A DNA stretch of 64,000 nt. It comes from Dysidea avara. Lineage: Eukaryota; Porifera; Demospongiae; Dictyoceratida; Dysideidae. Shown one piece after another: positions 1 to 13,550 of the stretch. The DNA is taken from contig NC_089275.1 in the NCBI RefSeq assembly GCF_963678975.1, positions 15,283,682-15,347,681 on the forward strand, written 5' to 3'. The first letter of the stretch is position 1. The number at the start of each line of letters is the position of its first letter. The notes beneath the pieces are model-generated. The model worked only from the letters and a program-made list of their open reading frames with translations, was not told the DNA's origin and searched no databases. Made by a program: the position numbers and the translations under genes.

Positions 1-107
1 ATCAAAAATTTAGTAAAAAATAAATAAAATAAATACTGGAATAAAACCTTAACAGAAACACAAATATTATTGTAAATTTCTTTTCAAAAAACCGAATTTT
101 TGGTCTA

Positions 108-226
108 CTACATAGCTTCCTTCATTGCCTGCACCACATTCGTAAGGCTAAATGACACGCCATTCACCTGCCACACTACTTTACTCACATCTGGCACTTG
201 TCTTTTAGGGTTCCAACGAGTCCCTG
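108..226 (-). CDS. Weak candidate 3' exon of an unidentified gene
   Basis: On the minus strand a frame of about 38 residues (around T-R-W-N-P-K-R-Q, then V-V-W-Q-V-N-G-V) ends at a stop codon at 108-110. Composition looks coding. The only upstream AG that keeps the frame open lacks a good pyrimidine tract, and a TAA lies just upstream of the frame. The opposite strand also holds an open frame behind a good acceptor at about 209. It could be a terminal exon of a gene outside the window, a transposase remnant, or chance. Confidence 0.25.
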
Positions 227-1643
227 CTCTTTGTGCCTTTTATCTTTAGTCATGCTGGTCATCATCTTTCACAACCAAACCATTCTGAGGCATTAATTTT
301 CCGTATGAGCACAGTCCTTAAGGAGTGAATGCCACAAAAGGATTACGACTACTGTAAGATGTGAGACATCCAGTATGTACTTGGGTACATGCTACTGAAA
401 TTAGAACACAGTGGCCATGGCCTTGATGAACTCATAATGACCAAAGGCAGTGACCACATCCCTTATATGCAGTTATAGCAGTCAAGCACAATGACCATTC
501 CCCTCAATAACTGGACAAGGTGATGAGGGTGTGGGAAAGAGTGATGATGAGATAGCTCAGGTGATCTATCTGCCAATCCTACCTGTTTTCATGTGGCATT
601 AATGATTGATCATAGTGACCACATCCCTTATAGATCTGACTCAAATTCTTATGACGATAGCATGGTGAAAAACTAGTGTAAACTTTGTCAAATCATTGTT
701 ATAAATTGATTGAATAAACTTGCCCTGTGAAAACATTAACATGTTTAATTCATTTAATATATATTTGTTATTGTGATTATCATGATATAAATCCCATGAT
801 ATCGTGATAATCGTGATATCAAATCGTGGTATCACTATTCCTGACCCAATGACAATAGAAAAAGTGGTCTGGTTAGCAAGACTACACTTGTTATATCATA
901 GCTCTATACTATAGTTCTTGATTTAATCCTTAAACCCGCATACGCCGATAAATTGGCATTTACGCATGGCTGTAAAAAAAGCACTGTAACTTACGAATTG
1001 TTTTCCCTATGGCTACGTAATCAACCCCCTTTTATTCGTAATTAACTTAGGATTAAAATGGTACTTAGGGGTTTACTCTAGCACGAAAGCATGGGGCCAA
1101 AACTTGCCCTGAAACTATTGTTATGCAAAGTAAGCACATAAACCCCTTACATACTTTTAGAAAATGGTTAATACTCCTTCCTACTTGTGTGAAATAACAC
1201 AAGGCGATTACCCATTCAATGGCGAGTCACGCCATATATAGCTCACGTGATTTAATTAATTGTTAATATGGTTGCCGTCACGAGTATTGAGAAATAATGG
1301 AAAATTAAGCCGCCATTTTCCATTGCTCCATAACAAGTAAGCCTCTGATGTTACAGTGGTTATTTAGGCTTCCTCAAGTAGCCCAATGAATAAACTTTCT
1401 TTAGGTATATAACTTTAGGCTAATTATCTAGTCTGACTAGACAGGCCATTTTAAATGGTTTTGTGTAATTACGTATTCCTTAAAATTACATGTGGGATTA
1501 ATGGTTAAAAGTGAAGCAGGAATCCAAGCTATGAAAAGCGGTGAAACAAGATATGGGTATGATGCTATTACAACATGTATTTTAGCATTGAAGAGTGATA
1601 ACATGCCAATGTAGGGATTTTCCCACAGAGTAATATGTCATAC

Positions 1644-1957
1644 CAGTGGCGGATCTAGGAATTTATAAAAGGAGTTTCCAGTTTAAAAGGTGGACATATG
1701 CACTGACATGGGGGTCTGGGCAGGTATGCCCTCCCAGGAAATTTTTGAAGTTTAGATGCTCTGAGACTGTATTTGGCAACAATTTTAGTGTGAAATTATC
1801 TGTAAAATAAATATTTATAGAGTCTATTTACAGAGTGCTGAGCATGCACATCACTTATTACATGTAGGTGCATACTGCAATAATTAATTAAAATATTTTA
1901 CTGTTGTGTAATCATTTTTCAAAGGGGAACCTTGACATCCCCCTAAATCAGCCACTG
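1644..1957. mobile_element. hAT-like miniature element, 314 bp
   Basis: The ends form terminal inverted repeats: CAGTGGCGGATCTAGG on the left and CCTAAATCAGCCACTG on the right. The interior contains no transposase. The flanks share only a short ATAC/ATAC match, so the target duplication is unclear. The terminus resembles the CAGGGGCGGATCC ends of the element at 19.1 kb and the AATGGCGGATCC end at 13.9 kb, so three non-autonomous relatives lie in this window. Confidence 0.65.
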
Positions 1958-2191
1958 AATACCATTATACATAGTAATAATATTCTTTTTGTGAATTACA
2001 AAATAATCAATTAACTAACATTGTACGTATGTAATATTTCCATAAACTAAATTTATAGCGGGTGGCAGCATTTAATTGGGTGCCTGGTTTTTTTTTAAGT
2101 AACCAATTTTAACTTTCATAATGATTAATGCAGTGTTTATAAAACACTACCGGACCTCCAGGACTCAAAATAACTGCAATTTCCTCTACAG

Positions 2192-4157
2192 GTTGGACAC
2201 TCCTCGTAAAAGACGTGGTGGTAGGAGAGCCAAGAAGAAAGTTACTGTCATGACTTCTGGTGTTTCGTCTCAATCTACTGCTGCTAATAATTTGCAAAAT
2301 TTGCACCAAGTCAAACAAAATGATAATGGCCTTTGTTCTAACACTTCTGTTTCTATTACCAAGCCAAATGCTACTTCTCTAGTTAGTTTAAATTGTAATC
2401 ATCCTATCAGAAATAGTGATGATGTCAATAGTGTTCATCACTGTGATGACGTTGCTGGTCCATCCAAGACAGCACACAATTCAACTTTAAACCAACCAAT
2501 CAGATGTTTAAGTGACAGCTCAACTCAGATCATTGCTCCAATGAATAAGTCACACCATAGCCAAGCACCGCCTTTAAACCAGGTATCATCCAGTCAGATA
2601 ATAGAACATGAAGAACGAATTGAGCAGGCATCAACCGATTCAATGAGTAATAGCCAACCTAATCAGCCACCGCAGTTGTCACCCAGTCTAGTGGTACTCA
2701 AAGAACAGGATGGACAAGTAGAGCAGGTGTCAGTCGACTTAACTAATAAACCACACCTCACTCAAGCACCACCTGTGGACCAGTTATTGTCCAGTCAGTC
2801 TGTGCACAAAGAAAATGATGAGCACATAGAAGAGGTGTCAAGTGATTCATCTTCTTCACCAGATATTAACATCGAAGGATCAGTTGGTAGTGACACAATA
2901 GTTGCCGAGGAGACTGTCTGGGCTGAACTATCCAATAACATGAGTCCTGATGTCATCCATACTGATACAATTCAAGCAGATGGTTATGTAGTTCAAACAA
3001 GCGATGATGTAGCTGAAAATAACAATGATGCAATGCAGTATGGTGATGATGTAATTGAAAATGATTCAGCACAGCAAGAATCACCATCATGTACCCAAAC
3101 CCCTCTATCACCCAGTAGTAAAACACAAACTGATGATGTAGTCCACTCCAATGATGATAGAACACCAGATGACATCTTACACAATGATGTAATGAGCACT
3201 GGTAACTGTGATGACAACAAGAGTCCTGCGAGTGATAGCGACAGTGATATCCCCAATGATGCAATAGTTGGTTCTGATGATCAAAGTATTGATAGCACGT
3301 CAATGGTGGATGATGATCACAACGAGGATGTGATAGAATACTCTGAAGGTGAGATTGTATCTGAGGAGGGTGATAGGCAAATACCTTCTGTATCTGGATT
3401 ACATGATCGGTGTGAAAATGGAGATGCTGTGTTTAAAGAAAATCAGTCTAATCTACTGAGAAGAGCTGACAGGCATCAAATTGATAGTATAGACAATCAA
3501 CAAAGTAAGCATCATCGAGATAGTAAGTATCGTCAAGATAGTAAGCATCATCAAGATAGTAAGCATCATCAAGGTATTAAACATCATCAAGGTAGTAAGC
3601 ATCGTCAAGATACTAAGCATCATCAAGATAGAAAGCATCATGAAAATAGTCAAGATGCAAATAGAAGAAGAAATAGCCACCATCAAGATGCAAGTAGAAG
3701 AAGAAATAGCAGCCATCAAGATAGCCGTCACAGTTGTCACCATGGTAAACATGGTTTAAACAGAACAAATAGCCATCATCAAGATGACCATCAAAATTGT
3801 CATACTAATCTTAATAGAAGACACAGTCATCAAGACGATCATAAAGAAACAAAGGACAATTATCATCACCAATTATCATCACGTGTTAGACACAGTACAC
3901 TTAGTACATCAAGATCACGTAGTCATTCTGAGAGTGATAAAACTATCAGGAGAGGGTCTAGTTATAAGCCACATCACCATCACAGTCGTCATGACAGTGA
4001 CAGATCACATGACCACCAGATGTCACATCATGGATCACACGATCATCATTCATCACACGATCACAGCAGGTCACATTCCACCAGCCAGTTAACTCGTAAA
4101 CGTCATCACTCTGGTAGTCAAAGAGAACACATACCAGTGAAGAAGAGAAGAACATGA
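2192..4157 (+). CDS. Last exon of acidic/Ser-rich protein with His/Lys-rich repeat tail
   Basis: A long frame runs to the stop at 4155-4157. An ATG exists at 2121, but TTTCCTCTACAG at 2180-2191 is a good 3' splice site, so I read this as a terminal exon entering with one base of a split codon and giving about 654 residues. It opens with a basic patch (T-P-R-K-R-R-G-G-R-R-A-K-K-K). A long Ser/Asp/Gln-rich, mostly acidic, probably disordered region follows. From about 3,500 the protein has imperfect six-residue repeats of the type S-K-H-H-Q-D, then an R/H/S/D-rich stretch and a basic tail (R-K-R-H-H, then V-K-K-R-R-T) that could be a nuclear signal. The RKRRGGRR patch recalls the KKRGGRR segment of the splicing factor Prp31, but the following sequence does not match. 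A nuclear or RNA-processing role is inference. Upstream exons were not found in the first 2.1 kb. Confidence 0.6.
3500..3650 (+). repeat. In-frame 18-bp minisatellite in the His-rich tail
   Basis: Units close to AGTAAGCATCATCAAGAT recur about eight times in phase with the reading frame, encoding S-K-H-H-Q-D variants. Slippage of this repeat would change protein length in steps of six residues without frameshift. Confidence 0.75.
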
Positions 4158-6452
4158 CAGTACTATTATGTGTTCATTGTAATAGCCAATATAATTATAT
4201 CAGGACTTTGTGTACTTTATTATTTGGCTGATGGTAACCTAATATGTTTATATTGAAATACAGTATGTATCCATAATGAGTGGAAGCCATAACTTACATG
4301 CTTATTACAAGTTTACTTATGGTTTTTTAAACTCATCTCATACTGTGTATAGTCAGTTAATAGCTCTACAGACTGGTGGAGTAGTGAGCTAATTCGTATG
4401 GTCTATTTGCAAATATAATCTGCATGTACTTTCTTATAAATTTCTGAATACTGTAATTATTTTTTAAATGTTATGTATATATACTGCCAGAGATTATATG
4501 CAGAGAAATGATGAGCAAGTAGGGCCTTCATAGGCAACAGCCTATTATGCTGGCATAATTTTGAGCATGATAGGTGCTTCAAAGCATCAAGCATAATGGT
4601 AGCATATGTGCGTAATATGCAGAATAATGATGGTAAACTAGAAAATCTTGTCTGTGAAATGCATTGACTCATTGTAAAATATTTAAGTAGAGCAGGCAGG
4701 TAGCCATTTGAATACATAAAGCAGCCAAATAGTTATTGCAACAACATTTTTTTTTACTTTTAAGCAGTGCCCTACAACCAAAAGTGTTACTGTCCATTTA
4801 GAAAGGGCAAAAACATGGGAAATAAGGTTGAGTTATGGGCACAATGGGTTGAATCATGAGCACTGGGCATATAGCATAGCATAACAGGTAAAATTAAAAG
4901 CATCATAGGTTGGTGCTTATCCAGATGATACAGTGTAGCTTTTGTAGTGCTCTCATGTCCCAGACTAACATTACACAAATGGGCCACATAATTGAGTAAG
5001 ATAGTAAGAGCAGCAAAACTGTGCAGGTACAAATTTTGGCCGGAGATAAACTCGGAAAATTTTACTACATTGCCATACAGTAGTAGAATCTCATCATATT
5101 GATTTTTGTCATATGCACTCATCATCCATCTGGAAGGCAGATAGGCCTATGTCATATATACCAGCAGAATAGGCTAGTGTTATGCCAGCATAATGCTAGC
5201 ACACTAGATGGATGTTTCAAACTGCACTCAAAATGTATTGTGCTCCACTGTCTAATAGAACAGTCACTTTTTAGTGAAATACTCTAATAGAGTAATCACT
5301 GATTAAAATGGCAGAGATGCTGTTAACCTAGGAACATAATGCATGCATAATAGAAACACTGAATAGCATAATAGGTGAAAATGTTGGGAAATTCCTGCAC
5401 AAATTTTTGAGCATAATTGACTCAAGCCTAAAGGCAGGCACTTATAGTAAGGGAACTACAACTATTTACCTTATCACTGCAAGCGTCATTTAAACTTATA
5501 ATTACAAACTTCGGCTTCTTTTTGAGTAATAACTACACTATCATTTAATCACAAAGGATTCATATGCAAAATACACACAAAGCAAGTGTAGGAATACATG
5601 TACTTGGAAAAGAGTAACAAAGGTTTTGTATTTGCTACTTTGCTAGCCCAACTAACTTATTGCTACTGGAAACTTACAACAACTAACAGTGCTATCTGCA
5701 GTTAGTTGTATTACTGACATACCATTGATATAGGCACTGATGCTGATACCAATGCCTGTATTGGTACATCTCTAATTTACATGATAATAGCTGTTGTAGC
5801 TGAACACCAAATAATGCTATGTGACCAGATATGCAAAAAAGAGTCTTATAGTCTTTCCTGATTTTCAAGTATATGACTCCTTGTTTTTATAACCTATCAC
5901 CTTGAAATTACACAAAACAATAGTATGCTGACCAAATTAATAGGTACATACAGTACCTTATTCACAAGTCATGAGTTACTGGGTACATGTATTTGGAAAA
6001 GCTGCAAGACCTCTTTTCACAGATGTCGTCTGACTCATATACGTATTATGTGTGTATGTATCCCACCACAATGAGTATTATGCTAGTTGTTGAAGTATTA
6101 CTTGAAACCACAGTATATATGCATTGGGATATTATTATTACAGTGACCAGAATAGAAAGTCTGATAGCAATTGCAAACTGTGCTGTATACACTTTTGTAG
6201 AAGTGTATAGCAGTTTCTGTGTCAGTGGTTAGTGATATTGACAAGTTCTGTGGTTTAGCTATGAGAATTTTAAAATATTTCTATTAGTCTCGGCCCAATT
6301 GTATAATTCTCCATGGTATGTAGGATGGAGTAGTCATTAATAAATTAGCTAAATCAAAATGTATACAATTTGTGAATATTCATATAAAAGAGCAGTCATA
6401 TAATGTTCATGCTGGTTATGCAAATACAAAAGAATAAACCAATTCAAGGTCA
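4158..6452. other. Intergenic stretch, no gene seen
   Basis: Between the His-rich gene and the 3' end of the cytohesin-like gene I see only short unconvincing open frames. Two copies of the dispersed CTCTAATAGAG-type motif occur around 5,250-5,300. The word GCATAAT is common between about 4,540 and 5,420, which may mark an old repeat. The two flanking genes converge on this stretch. Confidence 0.5.
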
Positions 6453-9400
6453 TTACAGTGCAATAGTTTGAGAAGATTTAGATGAAAGAGATGCTGCTTG
6501 CCTTCGTTGTTGCAAAAGATCAATGACTGGACTTTTGTGAATACAAGCCTTAATATTCTTCATCCAGAGTGCTTTATCATTCTCATTTTGTGCTTGAATC
6601 CTGTATACATCATGATTACCTGTAAAGAAGATTTATGTAAATCTAAACAGTAAAGCAGTGTCATAACATACATGTACATGACGCATACACACATGCACAC
6701 GCACGCACTCACACACACACAATCTTGTGACCAGACCACTTTTCCCATTTTGTATTTGTGTGGGGGAAAGGGTATGTTGTAGCTCCAATAAACATTTCAA
6801 TTTGAAGCCCCAGTTTCTGGGATATTTTGATGTGTTGCAAACAACCATTAACATTTTTATTCCTTGTTCCCGCTGCAGCTATCACAAAAAGCATGCAATG
6901 TACATACAAGATTTCTCTTGCTTGTTTGCAGCTTGTTTGTAACCCTTCAAACAACCCCCAGAATCTGGGAATTTAGAATTTACTGGAGGTACTCCAGACC
7001 CACCCAAGAGAAAAATGGTAGTGTGGGTAACACACACACTACATATATACACACTACACAAACACACACACAGACGTCTACACACACCTGTTACTACACC
7101 CTTTTTGGCATCCTTCTTGCAAGACTTGATTGTGTCACCTTCAGATCTAGAACTGCTCATGCCTGCTATATTTTCCTGGAATATCTCAAACATGAACTGC
7201 AGTGAAATCATTCAACAGTGATTTGTGACCTACATAGCACTAATTACAAATGTACCGGCTTTTTGGAATCACTGCCATCCCTGATCTTTAGATTCTCCAG
7301 TGGAATAATCCCTAGAGGACCTTTATCCTATAATGATAGTACAATCATACCTTAACTATGATGATTTTATAGCCTTACTTGAGGAGACTTGAAGTAATAG
7401 AGACAATTGTCAGTTAATATGAACCAGCGTTTTTTCCAGGTCTTGTGTCTCCCACCTTCCTTTACCAGCCACCCCTGGTGGTCTGGGCTAAAAAATGTCT
7501 CTGCCAGATCACTTCCACCCTCGGGACGAGGCAACGCTTCCTTCTTAATGCATTCATAGTAACTCTATTGTTTGAAAAGAGTTTTTGTATACCATTAAAT
7601 CATGTAGATAATATTTGTTCGAACCGTTAAAAGGTCTTGTGGCAGGTCATTTCCATTGTCCAATCCTCTGTTCATTGTAATAAAGCTCTCCAAAGTAGGC
7701 TATGATAGTATGCTTGATTATGTAATCACATTATATTCTATATCATGCACACCTTGTCCTTAACATTAGGATTATGTAGTCCAGTATTGAGCATTATGAC
7801 CGAGAATGACAAAACATAGCAGGTATCTATGAAGATTGAATACATAACACTAGTACTGTATAATAATTAGGACAATACTATACTAACCTGCACAACTAAA
7901 GATACCAGGGTTACAAGAACAATATCGAGTAGCAAATATTTCCATCATCCGGTCAATCTGTTGTGACTCTCCTGGCAACACAAAACTATTAAGGTACGCT
8001 CTTAATGCATTCACTAGGTCCATCAATTCGAACTGTAGTAGCTGTACAAAACATTTTAATACTGACTGGTTGAATTCCTTCCTGTAATTGCATTGCAGTT
8101 ATTATTGGTAGCTAAGGCTTCTGAATCAGTAATCTCCCTTACGCTGATCCAAAGTATTCACCAATTGAGACTTTATTTAGTATATCGGCTCCCTCATACA
8201 GGAAAACGGCCACATCTTCAGGTGCCCTGTTTAATAGTCCATGCTGTATCAGAAAATTGATTCCCTGAAAATGATAAGAAAATCAGAATCTAATAGATAA
8301 AAACTGCAAAGTATAATTAATGATAACAAAAACACATTACACCATTATACACACACAATTATGCATGTATCACCTCTGATGGACGATTACCAAAACGCAT
8401 TCTTCCTGTTCTCCATAATTCTTCGGTGGGGATTTTTCTAAAGTAAATATAATCAGACCAGTACTAACACATACTCTGCATAGTCTATTCTTTTGTCAAT
8501 ACATAGTTACAATACTGACATTACAGTAACTCACAAATAAGCCAACCATTTTAACACTTAAATACTTCAATTAAAAGTCCTACACACAGGTAGCACACAA
8601 AGTGATAATGAGAAGTGTTTCATTAAAATTCTAAGACAGTCAGTGTTGGGGGTAACGCGTTACATATTAAGTAACGTGTGCTACGTAATAGGTATTACTT
8701 TTGTGATAACGAAAGTAATATAAGTATATAATGAAATATGCTGTAAAAACAGGTAATATAACTCAAGTTACTTTACTTGCAAATGTAACATGTTACCTAA
8801 GTAATGAAGTTACTGTAACGAGTCTAAAATTATTACTTTAAGTAACAAAGTTACTAATCTTGTTAGTTGTCCACTGAGCCACTACGTAGTAACGAAGCCT
8901 ACTGAATGAAGCTTATTCACCAGCTTCTTGCTTATAACCAAGATTTGCACATTAACGCAATCATGTCATGTGATAAAGTGGTAGTTTCACACGTGACAGC
9001 TTAAGGCTGTGGACACAAAGTAATATAATATGTAATATATTATAGTTACTTTATTATATGGGTAATATAATATGTAACTGTTACTAAGTAGTTCAGTTGT
9101 AAATAATATGCAATATGTAATGAGTTACATTTAAAAAGTAGCTGTCCCAACACTGTAGATAGTAATGCACCTGAGGCCATGCTGATATGCGTCAGCATCA
9201 CTCTAAAGAGGCCAGTGAAATCATAATTTAGATGGGGAAGTTGGCCTTTCAATTAGGGTATATGTGACCATCTGAGTGAAAACTCTACTTGTTTGCATTT
9301 TCCTCGAACTTCTTTTAACCAATGGACTGTTAAAGCTTTGGCATTATCTGGTATTCTTACTCTCAAAGAATAGGTCAATCCACTAGTATATCAATTATTC

Positions 9401-11959
9401 AAGTCTTCTTTCACTGTTTACTGAAGTAATTAAAGCACACAAAAAGTGTTTTTTTTGTAACATGCATTTTTTACTCATGGCATTTATTTATTTCAAAACC
9501 AGAATTGCATACACTGGACGTGTTTTTGCTTAGCAGGTCATAGACAATTCAACAGTACATGTATATAGTACGTAATTCATTTATTTCACTAATAGTTATA
9601 CAATTATCAACAGCAGAGTAGTAGACACTGCCACACCATATAAATTCCTGCTCTCATTTACCATTCATGTAATTATAAATCAGCACCATACATTTGCATA
9701 CAAGCAAGTAGTTCATTTTTGAAAAGGACTATGAAACTTTGAAAGCCAGCATCAATAAAAACTACATATAATAGCAGCATATTTAAATCTTATACACTAT
9801 ATGCCATACATCAATACAGATGAAAACCTTGTTTTCTCATTCACCAATACTCAAGCAAGAAACTTTATACACCCATATAAACACTATCACTACGTGACTA
9901 TTGTTCAGTGGCAAATTACATTATTTGCAAACTTCCTTGGATACACTATAAGTAGTACTTTCTCAGTATAGTATAGCTGTAGACAGTATGCCTTTGTAGG
10001 GTATCCCCATGTAATGTGTTTCCGTTTCACATACTGTTGGCTACATTTTAATATTAACACATTTTTTTTGCTTTTAGAAGTTTACGGTATGGAATTATTC
10101 TAAGATAAGATACATAACACTTAAAAACTATACACCCCACCACAAAACCGGTCATACTTCCAGGGGTTTGTAACTCGTAAAACCCCTATACGAGATTTCA
10201 TATCTTTAACTTTTCCTAAAACTTCAAAGATTTTATGGCAAGATTTCAAGATGCCAGAGCAAAAAAAATTGTGGCATTAGGAATAATTAGATCGCGATAT
10301 GCTTAGATCCAGAAATGTACAGCAACTTTCCTGAGTGAAGAACGAAAACTTTTACAAATGAAGATTTCAGATTCTAGAAGCCATATGAGAGTTGTGGACT
10401 AATGTAAGGTGTAGTACATGTAATGTTGAGTACACGAAAATATACAAAGTCCTATGAAGAATAATGTGTAAAAAGTTTTACAGCCTAATCATTAGTTATT
10501 AAACCTGAGATTGCTGAAATTGTAGAGTAGGAATCATCTATTTGTATATATGCCTTTACACGATGAAGCCTTACACTATTATTTCCATACTAACACTGGC
10601 ACTATAAAATTATAATGTCAATGCCAAAGATATACATTTTTTGACCAACAGAACTCAGAGCCGGAGTTACAGAAAGGTTATGGTTAAAGTGACTACTTCT
10701 TTAAAAGGCAAGCTGTCTATAGCTATTCTGTTCCTGATGTCTCCAATCGTTAAGCCACTCCAAATTGAATCGCTGTTTCCGATCCACCATCCACATAGCT
10801 TTTTGTGTAGAAAGCCTTTTTATTCTGTAAAGTAACGTATTAATTTTTAGTATCACAGTATACTGGACTTGCTAACAAATGCATGGTGAAGGCGATGACT
10901 GTGCTAGTTACATGATAAAATTTATCTATGTTAGCCTGTCAATAGTTTTCCCGTTTATCTCAGTGTACAAAGCACATATTATAGTTGTGCAGTAGCTAGC
11001 GGCTATAATTAATTAACACAATAGAATTAGTAATTTGCTGCCCACCTGCATGCATGGCAAAGTTTGTTATATACAGTGCAGTTTGTTTGGCCAGGACGGA
11101 AAGCAAGAAGAGTCAATTTGGAGTGGGCATGGCCCAGTGACCACTGAAGCTCTAACTTAGAATTAAGCATAACTGGTTCAATAACAAATTCCCAAAACTG
11201 ATCAGTGCACGCGGGCCAAGCTGCCGCGGGGTCGCTGCTGAATGTACGTGCTGGTAATGTGTGAGTCTTACTTCTCTGTCTGCTCAATTAACTGCTCGTA
11301 CTCTTGTCGACGATTACATGTTTTCCCCATTCTCCTTATCTGGTCCTTCAGTTCCTATACCGGAAAGACAATATGGCATCCACGCATCAATCAGCCACAG
11401 CCGCCAAATAGCAACCCTCACTTCAATTTCGTCCTCTACTTGCTCTCTAAACCGAACAATTTGCTGGATGTCACTTTGATCAACTACCTTCAAGTACTTT
11501 GGCCGTAGCGCGATTTCTGTCTCAGCCTGCTCTTCGGGGGTTAAGATGGTTGGACATACTGCATATGCATGTAGCGGCCTATCTATCTCTTCTGAAACAG
11601 GACATTGCTGTAACATTCTGCTCGGTAGCCATAACATTTCTGCCATGTCGGCCCACACCTCACCACTCTGCCACAATAAACAGAGAAACAATGGGCGTGG
11701 CTGTGGCGCAAGCGCGAAACTTTTAAATGCGCTTTGAAGTTCCGCCAAAAATCGTTCACGTACCGCTAAAGGAAGTAGACTAACACTTTGACCAACCGGA
11801 AGCATATAAGCTAGAAACAATCAGTAATGATAAGATTATAAGCACACGTTTTCTTTACATACGAAAATTATAATGTGGTTGACCAATTATTAGGATATGT
11901 TTATAATAGCATTCCATGTTCAATGTTCCAGGCGTTGTTACTTTGACCATATCATTCAT
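6453..11959 (-). CDS. Cytohesin-like ARF guanine-nucleotide exchange factor, 13 exons
   Basis: Minus-strand coding exons: 11959-11863, 11810-11422, 11354-11272, 10824-10759, 8437-8374, 8264-8143, 8081-7888, 7826-7753, 7699-7625, 7564-7379, 7327-7256, 7196-7088, 6619-6453. All junctions are GT/AG and phases agree, giving 565 residues. Residues 1-125 are unrecognised. About 125-200 has an L-T-P-E-E start and a charged coiled coil ([12 protein letters not shown]), as in cytohesins. Sec7 spans about 215-405 ([27 protein letters not shown]). PH spans about 418-545 ([33 protein letters not shown]). Cytohesins activate ARF GTPases at phosphoinositide-rich membranes. Oddities: the glutamate-finger position is Ser273, and the Arg expected before G-I-I-P is Leu. 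Exon 4 has a weak donor (GTGGCT), and exon 9 ends at GTTCGA. A 5' untranslated exon is implied because the first exon follows a strong acceptor. Confidence 0.88.
8641..9155. mobile_element. hAT-type non-autonomous element in cytohesin intron
   Basis: This 515-bp element begins CAGTGTTGGGGGTAACG and ends GTCCCAACACTG, a terminal repeat type common in hAT elements. The interior is rich in GTAAC/GTTAC words. The flanking 8-mers (AAGACAGT and TAGATAGT) match at six of eight positions, consistent with an aged 8-bp duplication. It lies in the long intron between exons 4 and 5 of the cytohesin-like gene. Confidence 0.75.
9156..10758. other. Remainder of cytohesin intron 4
   Basis: AT-rich sequence between the hAT element and exon 4. 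No coding frame, RNA gene or clear repeat was recognised, though an additional small exon cannot be excluded here. Confidence 0.5.
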
Positions 11960-12870
11960 CTTCTAAAAACGAAAGAAGAAAAAAAAAGTGATTTAATATG
12001 ATTAGCTACAATGATAGAAACGAATGATAAAATGGTTAACTAGTTACAGCTTTTGGTTTAAAACTATAAAAATCTTTTGAACTTTAGCTGCTTCAAGAAC
12101 TAGAAATGAAAGGGCTAGCTCATACAAAGTTTTGACCTAAAAGAGCTGACATATACACCAAATAGAGTTCATGTGTTGCTAACTATTTAGCACTTTTCTT
12201 TGAAGCTGCTGTTGTCTGCAAGTGATAGCTAGCTACTTTGAAAGCGTTAACAACAAATCTGCTTAACATGCATGCAGGGTAGCTGGCATTCTTTATTATT
12301 TTTGCTTTTGTTCATTTGGAAACTAGCAATTGAAGTAAAATTGAAATATAATTTTTACTGCTAATTTTATTGTCCTTTGTTACACAGTGCCACCAGTCTG
12401 AAGAGCTAAGCAATCTACATAGCTAGTCAAAATACACATTACATTATGTTGAATGCATAAATATGCGCTTGCATGGTGCTAAAATTTAATGTTATGAGAG
12501 TATTTAAAACTGGGATAGCTAGCTACTAGAAGCTGCTGACTAAAGATAGGGTACTAGGAACTAAAATTACAGGAAGAGAACTAAAAATTAACTAGAACTA
12601 AACCAAGCAGTACTACGTATAACAACACTATAGATTGTAGCACTGGAAAAAATAGTTACAAACCGATTATATTAACAGAAATATTTACAACTGCTGGTAT
12701 AAGTAGCGAGCTAGGGCTGTCATAATAGTGGAAATAGATATGGTAAGGTGAGCATAATGTGCGAGAATTGTGGATGTATCCAGGAAGACAATACAGAATA
12801 ACTGATATAGATCACATTTGACAAAAAAATAGCTACACATATAATGTGTTTCCTGTTTATCTCATTGCTC

Positions 12871-13090
<220 letters not shown>

Positions 13091-13329
13091 AAAGTAAGCA
13101 AAGCAATGCAAAAGTCTTCGGCTACTGTGCTAGTATTGTTACTCCTACCTAGCAAACCAACACAGGGATACTTATGTGTTAGTCAGGTGCGATGAGTCAC
13201 TACAGGCAAATCCTCCTGGAGCAGGAGTAGTAATTTGCAACTAGGAGGCTGTATGATGTCCCACAGATGAAGGTGTGGATGCTTGAAGTCTTATCTCACC
13301 TGTTGCATGACATATGGACAGTTGGCACA

Positions 13330-13396
13330 CATGCACACACACACACACACACGCATATACAAATATACTGACACACATGGGTGAGTGTGAGTGTGT

Positions 13397-13427
<31 letters not shown>

Positions 13428-13550
13428 CGTGTGTGAGTGAGTGAGTGAGTGAGTGAGTGAGTGAGTGAGTGAGTGAGTGAGTGAGTGAGTGAGTGAGTGA
13501 GTGAGTGAGTGAGTGAGTGAGTGAGTGAGTGAGTGAGTGAGTGAGTGTGA
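13330..13550. repeat. (CA)n, (GT)n and (GTGA)n microsatellites
   Basis: A short CA run (13330-13352) is followed by GT repeats (about 13381-13430) and then a long GTGA tetranucleotide array to about 13548. With the CT/CA tract 250 bp upstream this makes a microsatellite cluster. Confidence 0.95.

Noticed and set aside
2953..3752. Minus-strand frames under the His-rich exon
   Set aside because: Shadows of the plus-strand coding repeat; composition is biased to the complement of CAT/GAT codons.
6560..7221. Several frames over CA-rich DNA on both strands
   Set aside because: They cross cytohesin exons 12 and 13 in wrong frames or run through CA repeats in the intron.
11242..11737. Plus-strand frames of 63-88 residues
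   Set aside because: They overlap cytohesin exons 2 and 3, whose splice phases and domain matches are far stronger.
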